A DNA stretch of 64,000 bases from Mycolicibacterium peregrinum (GTDB lineage Bacteria; Actinomycetota; Actinomycetes; Mycobacteriales; Mycobacteriaceae). The DNA lies in contig NZ_LQPP01000033.1 of assembly GCF_002102345.1 (NCBI RefSeq), forward strand, positions 1 through 64,000. Reading direction: 5' to 3'. The position numbers were made by a program, and so were the translations under genes. This document shows, piece by piece, positions 48,913 to 55,991 of the stretch (positions within the stretch are counted from its first letter, which is position 1; each line of letters starts with the position of its first letter). Below the pieces are notes generated by a model, which was given only the letters and a program-made list of their open reading frames with translations, was not told the DNA's origin and did not search any database.

Positions 48913-49833
48913 ATGATCGAGTTGACCCGCCGGTGGCGGGTACTGGCAGCGGGCACGGCCATCGGCGTGGCCGGGGTTGTCGGTTTCACCGGTCAGACCG
49001 CCTCTGCCGAACCCCTCCTTCCGGTTCCCAGCGTTCCCGGCCCGGTGACAGTGACCCAGACCGTCACGGTCGCCCCTGCCGCAGCCCCCGCCGCTCCTGC
49101 GGCCCCGGCCGCCCCCGCCGCAGTACCTGCAGCAGCGCCCGGCGTCCCGGGTGCGGCAGCCAATGCCGCGCCGGCGGTCGCAGCGCCTGTCCCACCGGCC
49201 CAGACCATCACCCCGGCCTCCTCTGGCACCTTTGCCGAATTCTTCAAGAGCAAGGGCGTGAAGATGGAGCCTCAGGTCAGCCACGACTTCAAGGCGCTCA
49301 GCATCGTCCTGCCGCTGCCGTCGGGCTGGACCAAGGTGCCCGACCCCAACGTTCCCGACGCCTTCGCGGTGATCGCCGACCGCGCCAGCACCGACCTCTA
49401 CACCCCCAACGCGCAGGTCGTGGTCTACAAGCTTGTCGGCAATTTCGACCCGGTCGAAGCGGCCAGCCACGGATTCGTCGATACCCAGCAGCTGCAGAAC
49501 TGGCGCCCCACCGACATGGCCATGGGTGACTTCAACGGCTTCCCGTCGGCATTTATCGAAGGTAGCTACCTGTCGGGCAGCCAGGTGCTCAACACGTCAC
49601 GCAGGCACATCCTGGCCACCGCGGGCCCCGACCGTTACCTGGTGTCGTTGTCGGTGAACTCCTCGGCTGCCAACCAGGGTGTTTCCGCGGCTGCCGACGC
49701 CGCCGACGCAATCGTGTCCGGGTTCAAGGTGAGCGCGCCCGCCCCGGCCGCTCCCGCTCCGCCAGCTACTCCCGCACCGGCCGCTCCGGCGCCACAGCCG
49801 GGTTTGCCCCAGCTCCTGGGCCTGCAGGGTTGA
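48913..49833 (+). CDS. Secreted Ala/Pro-rich 28-kDa antigen, MTC28-like, LpqN/LpqT family
   Basis: The 306-aa exported protein has an N-terminal signal peptide (RRWRVLAAGTAIGVAGVVGF, cleavage near ASAEP). An Ala/Pro-rich linker (about 50-100) leads to an LpqN-like domain (about 108-270; FAEFFKSKGVKMEPQVSHD, VPDAFAVIADRA, FNGFPSAFIEGSYL). A Pro/Ala-rich tail ends the protein. It has no lipobox, so it is released rather than anchored. It corresponds to M. tuberculosis Rv0040c (mtc28), a secreted proline-rich antigen of unknown function. A GGGAGGAA site precedes the ATG at 48913. It is divergent from leuS and leads a group with the Rv0039c homologue. Confidence 0.9.
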   Translation: MIELTRRWRVLAAGTAIGVAGVVGFTGQTASAEPLLPVPSVPGPVTVTQTVTVAPAAAPAAPAAPAAPAAVPAAAPGVPGAAANAAPAVAAPVPPAQTITPASSGTFAEFFKSKGVKMEPQVSHDFKALSIVLPLPSGWTKVPDPNVPDAFAVIADRASTDLYTPNAQVVVYKLVGNFDPVEAASHGFVDTQQLQNWRPTDMAMGDFNGFPSAFIEGSYLSGSQVLNTSRRHILATAGPDRYLVSLSVNSSAANQGVSAAADAADAIVSGFKVSAPAPAAPAPPATPAPAAPAPQPGLPQLLGLQG

Positions 49834-49891
49834 GTCACCGGAACCCGCCCCGACCTCGCAATACCGACCGGCGCCTCGTATTGTGTGGCGC

Positions 49892-50242
49892 ATGCTGATC
49901 GCCGCGCTGCTGTGTTTGAGCGCCGCCGTCATCGTCGGTGTGCTCGGGCTGTGGTTGTTGACCAGGCCCCGCACCGGTGATCCCGTGCGCTCGGTCCTGA
50001 GGGCTGTGGCCCCGACCCAACTGGCCGCCGCGGTCATGCTCGCCGCCGGAGGTGCCGCCGCGTTGGCTGCCGCGCCCCACACCGGCCTGATGGTCGTCAT
50101 GGTGTGCATCATCGGGGCCGTCGCAACGGTCGCCGCCGGCTGCTGGCAGAGCGCCAAGGCCGTCGCGGCGGCGGAGGCGGGCGCCGGCTCGGGAGCGGAC
50201 TGCGCCGGCTCGTGCGCCAGCTGCACCCTGTCTTGTAAGTAG
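49892..50242 (+). CDS. Small membrane protein (Rv0039c homologue)
   Basis: About 116 aa with three predicted membrane helices (about 1-22, 38-60, 63-85). The Ala-rich C-terminal tail holds four Cys residues (DCAGSCASCTLSCK), perhaps a metal or redox site. The ATG at 49892 is chosen; a GTG at 49883 would add three residues. It follows the MTC28-like gene by 58 nt and is convergent with yqgE, as in M. tuberculosis. Function unknown. Confidence 0.75.
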   Translation: MLIAALLCLSAAVIVGVLGLWLLTRPRTGDPVRSVLRAVAPTQLAAAVMLAAGGAAALAAAPHTGLMVVMVCIIGAVATVAAGCWQSAKAVAAAEAGAGSGADCAGSCASCTLSCK

Positions 50243-50250
50243 TCCAGAAG

Positions 50251-50856
50251 CTAGTTGCGGCTCACGTCGATCGGATGCGTGGCCAACAACGACATCGGCA
50301 ACGGCTGACGACGCAACACCCGGCCCCACAGATCGACCCGGGGCTCGATCAACACATCCGACGGCAGCGCCGACAGCACGATCCAATCGTCGCGCTCGAT
50401 CTCGCCGTCGAGCTGGCCGATCGTCCAGCCGGAGTATCCGGCGAATATCCGCACACCCTCGATCACCGGGGCCAGCGTGTCCGGATCGGCGTCCAGATCC
50501 ACCATCACCACGCGGCCCTGCACGTGCCGCAGTCCCGGAACGCCGTCGGCCTGCATGCCGACCCGCAGCGTCGCCAGGCACAGCGCCGAGTCCCGCTTGA
50601 CCGGGCCGCCGATGAACATCGTCTTGGGTTTGGTGGTGAGCTTCGCCCACTGCGGCAGCACGTTGTAGACCGCCGTCTCACTGGGGCGGTTCAACACCAC
50701 GCCGAGGGTTCCGCCGGCGTTGTGCTCGACGATGTAGATCACGCTGCGCCGGAAGGTCGGCTCGAGCAGATCGGTGTTGGCCAGCAGCAGCGTGCCCGGA
50801 CGCACCCGGTGCGCCGCAGGCGCGATGAAATCCTCCGGGTCTTCTGACTGCGCCAC
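50251..50856 (-). CDS. YqgE/AlgH family protein (Rv0038 homologue)
   Basis: The 201-aa protein is of the UPF0301 (YqgE/AlgH) family: RPGTLLLANTDLLEPTFRRSV, GGTLGVVLNRPSE, MFIGGPVKRDSAL and FAGYSGWTIGQLDGEI are all family marks. The biochemical role is unknown; in other bacteria it is linked to regulation of exopolysaccharide and other genes. The GTG at 50856 (VAQSEDPEDF) is preferred over the frame start at 50898. It starts 88 nt from the divergent MFS gene. Confidence 0.93.
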   Translation of the reverse strand: MAQSEDPEDFIAPAAHRVRPGTLLLANTDLLEPTFRRSVIYIVEHNAGGTLGVVLNRPSETAVYNVLPQWAKLTTKPKTMFIGGPVKRDSALCLATLRVGMQADGVPGLRHVQGRVVMVDLDADPDTLAPVIEGVRIFAGYSGWTIGQLDGEIERDDWIVLSALPSDVLIEPRVDLWGRVLRRQPLPMSLLATHPIDVSRN

Positions 50857-50944
50857 GGTTACATCATGGCACCGCGATTGCCAAGACGTGGCGAACAAGC
50901 CCGGGCGCGGTCGGATTTCGGCGCAGCTTTGTACTGTTGATCGG

Positions 50945-52246
50945 GTGGTTCATGTACGCGCGCCCCGTGCCCTCTGGCACTCCCTGCGTGGCATGACCGA
51001 GTTCCGCCGCCTGCTGGAGTTGCGGGCGGTCAGCCAGTTCGCCGATGGCCTGTTCCAGGCCGGGCTCGCGGGCGCGATCCTGTTCAATCCGGAACGCCAG
51101 GCCGAGCCTTGGCAGATCGCGATGGCGTTCGCGGTGATGTTCCTGCCGTACTCGGTGCTCGGCCCGTTCGCCGGGGCCCTGCTGGACCGGTGGGACCGCC
51201 GGCTGGTGCTCATCGGTGCCAACGTGGGCCGGCTGCTCGTGGTCGTGGCGGTCGGCGTGCTGCTGTCGTTCGGTGTCGGCGACGTGCCGATCCTGTGCTG
51301 TGCCCTGATCGTCAACGGGTTCACCCGGTTTGTCTCGTCGGGTCTGTCGGCCTCGCTGCCCGATGTCGTGCCGGCCGACCGGGTGATCACGATGAACTCG
51401 GTGGCCACCGCGATCGGCTCGCTGGCGGCCTTCCTCGGTGCGGACTTCATGCTGGTGCCGCGCAAGCTGTTCGGTGCCGACGACACCGGTGCCTCGGTGG
51501 TCATGTTCATGGTCGCGCTGCCGGTGGCACTGGCGCTGTGGCTGTCGGTGCGCTTCGGTCCGCACGTGCTGGGCCCGCACGAGAGCAAACGCGCCATCCA
51601 CGGCTCCGTGGCCTATGCGGTGTCCACCGGCTGGGTGCACGGCGCCCGCACCGTGCTGGCCGTGCGACCGGTCGCAGGAACCCTGGCCGGACTCGCCGCC
51701 CACCGCATGGCCTTCGGCATCAATTCACTTCTGGTGCTGGTGATCGTCCGGCACACCGACAACCCCGATGTGACCGGTCTGGGGCTGGGCAGCGCCGTGT
51801 TGTTCATGGCGGCCGGAGGGATCGGCCAGTTCGCGGCCACCATCGCCGCCCCTGCGGTGATCGCCCGGTTCGGGCGCTATGCGACGGCCAACGGCGCTCT
51901 CGGCATGGCCGTGGTGATCCAGCTCGCGGCCATCGGGCTGCACGTGCCGGTGATGCTGACGTGCGGCCTGCTGCTCGGCGCCGCCGGGCAGCTGGTGAAG
52001 CTATGCGCGGATTCGGCGATGCAGATCGACGTCGACGATGCCCTGCGCGGGCACGTGTTCACCGTGCAGGACGCGCTGTTCTGGATCTCGTTCGTCGCGG
52101 CCATCGCAGTTGCGGCAGCGGTGATACCGGACGACGGGCACTCGCCTGCCCTGGTGGCTGCCGGAGCCGTGGCCTATCTGGTCGGGCTCGGTCTGCATGC
52201 CGCGGTGGCATCCCCGAAGCGGGCGTCATCCCCCGGTCTAGGCTGA
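50945..52246 (+). CDS. MFS transporter (Rv0037c homologue)
   Basis: A 433-aa major facilitator with about twelve predicted helices. The loop LLDRWDRRLVLIGANVGR between helices 2 and 3 is the MFS signature region. It resembles enterobactin exporter/macrolide-type efflux MFS proteins, and the substrate is unknown. A GTG at 50945 is used; the open frame from 50774 lies partly antisense to yqgE. It is followed at 5 nt by the Rv0036c-type gene, so the two are probably co-transcribed. Confidence 0.87.
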   Translation: MVHVRAPRALWHSLRGMTEFRRLLELRAVSQFADGLFQAGLAGAILFNPERQAEPWQIAMAFAVMFLPYSVLGPFAGALLDRWDRRLVLIGANVGRLLVVVAVGVLLSFGVGDVPILCCALIVNGFTRFVSSGLSASLPDVVPADRVITMNSVATAIGSLAAFLGADFMLVPRKLFGADDTGASVVMFMVALPVALALWLSVRFGPHVLGPHESKRAIHGSVAYAVSTGWVHGARTVLAVRPVAGTLAGLAAHRMAFGINSLLVLVIVRHTDNPDVTGLGLGSAVLFMAAGGIGQFAATIAAPAVIARFGRYATANGALGMAVVIQLAAIGLHVPVMLTCGLLLGAAGQLVKLCADSAMQIDVDDALRGHVFTVQDALFWISFVAAIAVAAAVIPDDGHSPALVAAGAVAYLVGLGLHAAVASPKRASSPGLG

Positions 52247-52251
52247 CCGCC

Positions 52252-53028
52252 ATGGTGAGCGCCGGGCCGATCGTGGCCGACTTGTCTGCCGAGAGCGATG
52301 TACTCGACGCCCTGGTGGCCGATCTGCCGCCCGAGCGCTGGGCCACCGCCACGCCGTCCGAGGGCTGGACCATCGCGCATCAGATCGCCCACCTGTTGTG
52401 GACCGACCGGGTGTCGGTCATCGCGATCACCGATCAGTCCGGCTTCGACGCCGTCCTGGCCGAGGCGATGCAGAACCCGACGGGGTTCGTCGACGCCGCA
52501 GCCGAGGAACTCGCACTGACCCCGCCCGAGCAGCTGTTGGCGGACTGGCGAACGACCCGAGCCCAACTGCACACCGAACTTGTGAACGTGGCCGACGGCC
52601 GCAAGCTGCCGTGGTTCGGCCCGCCGATGAGCGCCACGTCGATGGCCACCGCCCGCATGATGGAGACCTGGGCGCACGGTCTGGATGTGGCCGACGCGCT
52701 GGGGGTCCATCGCCCCGCCACCGAGCGGCTCCGTTCGATCGCCCACATCGGCGTACGCACAAGGGATTTCGCGTTCACCGTGCACGGGCTGACCCCGCCC
52801 GCCGAGCCGTTCCGGGTCGAGCTGACCGCGCCCGACGGCTCGCTGTGGGAATGGGGGCCGGCCGACGCACAGCAGCGCGTGACGGGGTCTGCCGAAGACT
52901 TCTGCATGCTGGTCACCCAGCGCCGAGCCCCGGCCCAACTCGACGTGACCGCCGTCGGCGACGACGCCGCCAAGTGGTTGACGATCGCGCAGGCCTTCGC
53001 CGGGCCTCCGGGCGCCGGGCGCGGCTAA
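52252..53028 (+). CDS. TIGR03084/mycothiol-dependent maleylpyruvate isomerase N-terminal family protein (Rv0036c homologue)
   Basis: The 258-aa protein has a DinB/MDMPI-like four-helix bundle with candidate metal-binding His residues in WTIAHQIAHLLW and METWAHGLDVADAL. A C-terminal domain of the wHTH/SCP-like type covers about 165-250. Family relatives use mycothiol or bind a divalent metal; no specific reaction is known. The ATG at 52252 lies 5 nt after the MFS stop. The much longer frame from 51109 is a shadow of the MFS gene. It ends at a large palindrome shared with the convergent Rv3906c-like gene. Confidence 0.85.
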   Translation: MVSAGPIVADLSAESDVLDALVADLPPERWATATPSEGWTIAHQIAHLLWTDRVSVIAITDQSGFDAVLAEAMQNPTGFVDAAAEELALTPPEQLLADWRTTRAQLHTELVNVADGRKLPWFGPPMSATSMATARMMETWAHGLDVADALGVHRPATERLRSIAHIGVRTRDFAFTVHGLTPPAEPFRVELTAPDGSLWEWGPADAQQRVTGSAEDFCMLVTQRRAPAQLDVTAVGDDAAKWLTIAQAFAGPPGAGRG

Positions 53029-53045
53029 GCCCGCATTCGTCACGG

Positions 53046-53108
53046 CGCGAGCGTGCGCAAACAGCTGCGATTTCGTGGCGTGGCGGGCGACAAACACGCA
53101 CGCTCGCG
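53046..53108. terminator. Palindromic element between convergent genes, at the synteny junction
   Basis: Perfect 12-bp arms CGCGAGCGTGCG (53046-53057) and CGCACGCTCGCG (53097-53108) enclose a 39-nt loop. The stops of the flanking convergent genes lie on either side. Similar GCGAGCGTGCG palindromes recur between genes in many mycobacteria (recollection). It is a likely bidirectional terminator. It is also the point where the Rv0036c-type block meets the Rv3906c-type block. Confidence 0.7.
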
Positions 53109-53111
53109 GTG

Positions 53112-53603
53112 CTACGAAACGGAATCGGCGCGGCCGTCGCCGTCGGTGTCCGCCAGCTTCATGTCCCAACGGCCGTCGCCGTCGGTGTCGACGTACGCCA
53201 GGTTCCCGGCCAACGCCCGATCCGCCAGGCCATCCCCGTCGACGTCGATCAACCAGTCGTCGGTAGCCCCGTCGCCGTCGAAATCGATCACCGGCCCACC
53301 CGTGTGTTCGACTCCGTCCAAACCGAACCAGCGCACCTGCCCGGTCCGGTCCACACTCACCGCCCAGGTACCCGACCCGTCGTCGGAGAAATAGCTCTCG
53401 GCCTGTCCGTCGTCATCGGCGTCGAGCACCATTCGCTCGGCGATGCCATCCCCGTCGAAATCGGCCATCACGTCGTCGATCCGGCCGTCCCCGTCGAAAT
53501 CGAGCCCGAGGCCGTCGGGGCTGCCGTCCCCGTCCACATCCATGTCCGGCACACCGGTGACGATGGTCGCGGTCCCGTCGGGCTCACCCAGGCAGTAGTC
53601 CAT
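53112..53603 (-). CDS. Asp/Gly-rich calcium-type repeat protein (Rv3906c homologue)
   Basis: The 163-aa acidic protein is built from repeated DxDGDGxxDD units: DMDVDGDGSPDGL, DFDGDGRIDDVM, DFDGDGIAERM, DADDDGQAESY, DFDGDGATDDWL, DVDGDGLADRAL, DTDGDGRWDM and DTDGDGRADS. Each resembles an EF-hand/dockerin-type calcium loop, so about eight calcium sites are possible. There is no signal peptide or membrane helix, which is unusual for such proteins. The start MDYCLGEPDG matches mycobacterial homologues. It lies 18 nt beyond the pcnA stop on the same strand and is probably co-transcribed with pcnA. Function unknown. Confidence 0.85.
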   Translation of the reverse strand: MDYCLGEPDGTATIVTGVPDMDVDGDGSPDGLGLDFDGDGRIDDVMADFDGDGIAERMVLDADDDGQAESYFSDDGSGTWAVSVDRTGQVRWFGLDGVEHTGGPVIDFDGDGATDDWLIDVDGDGLADRALAGNLAYVDTDGDGRWDMKLADTDGDGRADSVS

Positions 53604-53621
53604 GTCTGATCAGACGCACGA

Positions 53622-55091
53622 TCAGCTCCTGGCGTTCCACCATTCCAACAATTCTTCGACGGCCTGCTCACGCGACAGCGGTCCATGGTCGAGCCGGAGC
53701 TCCTTGAGGTACTTCCAGGCCTCCCCGACCTGCGGGCCCGCCGGAATGCCGAGGATCTCCATGATCTCGTTGCCGTCGAGATCCGGCCGGACCCGCTGCA
53801 GATCCTCTTTGGCCGCCAGTTCGGCGATCCGGTTCTCCAGATCGTCGTAGTTGGCCTGCAACCGCGCCGCCCGGCGCTTGTTCCTGGTGGTGCAGTCGGC
53901 GCGGACCAGTTTGTGCAGCCGGCTCAGCAGCGGACCGGCATCGGTGACGTAACGCCGCACCGCCGAATCGGTCCACTTCCCGGTGCCCTTGTCGTCGGCG
54001 TAGCCGTGGAACCGCAGATGCAGGTACACCAGCTGCGACACGTCGTCGACCATCTGCTTGGAGTACTTGAGCGCACGCATCCGCTTGCGGGTCATCTTGG
54101 CGCCGACCACCTCGTGGTGGTGAAAGCTCACCCCGCCGTCGGATTCGTGCTTGCGGGTCGCAGGCTTGCCGATGTCGTGAAGCAGTGCGGCCCAACGTAA
54201 TACGAGATCCGGACCCTGATCCTCGAGATCCACCGCCTGCCGCAGCACGGTCAGCGAATGCCAGTACACATCCTTGTGCTGATGGTGTTCGTCGATCGCC
54301 ATCCGCATCTCGCCGACCTCGGGCAGGACCACGTCGCCCAGCCCGGTCTGCACCATCAGATCGACGCCGGCCACCGGATCGGCACCGAGCAGCAGCTTGT
54401 CCAGCTCGGCGGCGACCCGCTCGACGGTGATGCGCTCCAGCTGCGGAGCCATCTCCAGCAGCGCCTCGAGCACCCGCGGCGCCACCCCGAACCCGAGCTG
54501 CGACACGAACCGGGCCGCGCGCAGCATCCGCAGCGGATCATCCCCGAACGACACCTCCGGCGCCGACGGAGTGTCGAGCACCTTGGCCTGAATGGCCGCC
54601 AAACCGCCCAGTGGATCGCGGAATTCGGCCGGACCGTCGGCCGTGATGCGCACCGCCATGGCGTTCACCGTGAAGTCGCGGCGCACCAGGTCGTCATCGA
54701 GGTTGTCGCCGAACTCCACCGTCGGGTTCCTTGACACCTGGTCATAGCTGTCAGCCCGGAACGTGGTGATCTCGAGCCGGTGCTCTACACCGCCCACCCG
54801 CTTGCCCACGCCGATCGTGCCGAACTCGATCCCGGTCTCCCACAGCGCGTCGGCCCACGGACGCAGGACCTTCAGCATCTGCTCGGGACGGGCATCGGTG
54901 GTGAAATCGAGATCACTGTGATCGGTCAACCGGCCCAGCAGCGCATCGCGGACACTGCCGCCGACCAGATACAGCTCGTGGCCCGCCTCGGCGAACACCG
55001 CACCGAGTGCGCGCAGCACCTCGGCGCGGTGGTTCAGCGCGACCAGCGCGCCGGCCAGCAATTCGGCATCAGTAACAACAGCGTCGGACAC
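53622..55091 (-). CDS. pcnA: CCA-adding/poly(A) polymerase-family tRNA nucleotidyltransferase
   Basis: The 489-aa class II nucleotidyltransferase should build or repair tRNA CCA ends. The head motif is LVGGSVRDALLG with the catalytic DLDFTTD, followed by DDDLVRRDFTVNAMA and the RMLRAARFVSQLGF neck. A C-terminal HD domain is present (LLHDIGKPATRK and HHHEVVGA), as in other actinobacterial members. The GTG at 55091 gives the expected length; the open frame back to 56108 is antisense to mutT4 and its neighbour. It is divergent from mutT4, with 84 nt between starts. Confidence 0.95.
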   Translation of the reverse strand: MSDAVVTDAELLAGALVALNHRAEVLRALGAVFAEAGHELYLVGGSVRDALLGRLTDHSDLDFTTDARPEQMLKVLRPWADALWETGIEFGTIGVGKRVGGVEHRLEITTFRADSYDQVSRNPTVEFGDNLDDDLVRRDFTVNAMAVRITADGPAEFRDPLGGLAAIQAKVLDTPSAPEVSFGDDPLRMLRAARFVSQLGFGVAPRVLEALLEMAPQLERITVERVAAELDKLLLGADPVAGVDLMVQTGLGDVVLPEVGEMRMAIDEHHQHKDVYWHSLTVLRQAVDLEDQGPDLVLRWAALLHDIGKPATRKHESDGGVSFHHHEVVGAKMTRKRMRALKYSKQMVDDVSQLVYLHLRFHGYADDKGTGKWTDSAVRRYVTDAGPLLSRLHKLVRADCTTRNKRRAARLQANYDDLENRIAELAAKEDLQRVRPDLDGNEIMEILGIPAGPQVGEAWKYLKELRLDHGPLSREQAVEELLEWWNARS

Positions 55092-55175
55092 GTTCGATGA
55101 GCCTAATGCTCGCGGTGTGGTCACAACCGGCGAGTGCGGCAGGAGGCCAACCCCATGGCAGCTACTATCGCTTGG

Positions 55176-55991
55176 GTGTCGGACGGCGAACAGGCCAAAC
55201 CACGACGGCGCCGCAGTCGGCGTCGTGGCCGTCGTCGTGCACAAAGGGCGGCGGGGCCACCGGCCGGTGATCAGGGCAACGATGCCGAACGCCACACCGA
55301 CGGTCCCGGCGAAGCTCCCGTCAGCACCGCAAATTCTGCCCCGACCCCCCGTGACCAGTCCAAGCAACGCAAGTCGCGTCCTCGTCGACCACCGGAACGG
55401 CTGCGCACCGTTCACGAGACGTCGGCAGGCGGCCTGGTCATCGACGGAATCGACGGACCCAAGGACACCCAGGTGGCGGCCTTGATCGGCCGGGTCGACC
55501 GGCGTGGCCGGATGCTGTGGTCCCTGCCCAAAGGGCACATCGAACTCGGCGAGACGGCCGAGCAGACCGCGATCCGCGAGGTCGCCGAAGAGACCGGTAT
55601 CCGCGGCGACGTACTGGCCGCGCTCGGCAGCATCGACTACTGGTTCGTCACCGAGGGCCGCCGGGTGCACAAGACCGTGCACCACTACCTCCTGCGCTTC
55701 CAGGGCGGCGAACTGTCCGACGACGACGTCGAGGTGACCGAGGTCGCCTGGGTCCCGCTGCGGGATCTGGCGTCCCGGCTGGCCTACGCCGACGAGCGCA
55801 AGCTCGCCGAGGTGGCCGGAGAGCTGATCGACAAGCTGCACACAGACGGGCCGGGCGCCCTGCCGCCACTGCCCCGCAGCGCGCCCCGGCGGCGTCCCCA
55901 GACCCACTCGCACGCCCGCACCCACCGCCGCGACGACTCTGCCCAACCCCAGCCCCGCCGGCGCACGAACGGATGCGGACAGGGGCCGTGA
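55176..55991 (+). CDS. mutT4: Nudix hydrolase MutT4
   Basis: The 271-aa Nudix protein has a basic N-terminal tail (about 1-80; RRRRSRRRGRRRAQRA) that may bind nucleic acid. The Nudix box starts GHIELGE and continues through REVAEETGI (Gx5Ex7REUxEExGU intact). A C-terminal basic Pro-rich tail follows. Family members clean oxidised nucleotides or other nucleoside diphosphate derivatives. The GTG at 55176 (VSDGEQAK) matches the M. tuberculosis start; the frame from 55134 is too long. Its TGA overlaps the next GTG (55988-55991), so translation is coupled. Confidence 0.93.
   Translation: MSDGEQAKPRRRRSRRRGRRRAQRAAGPPAGDQGNDAERHTDGPGEAPVSTANSAPTPRDQSKQRKSRPRRPPERLRTVHETSAGGLVIDGIDGPKDTQVAALIGRVDRRGRMLWSLPKGHIELGETAEQTAIREVAEETGIRGDVLAALGSIDYWFVTEGRRVHKTVHHYLLRFQGGELSDDDVEVTEVAWVPLRDLASRLAYADERKLAEVAGELIDKLHTDGPGALPPLPRSAPRRRPQTHSHARTHRRDDSAQPQPRRRTNGCGQGP

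Noticed and set aside
51109..52251. Upstream extension of the Rv0036c-type frame
   Set aside because: Overlaps the MFS gene in a different frame; family sequence begins at 52252.
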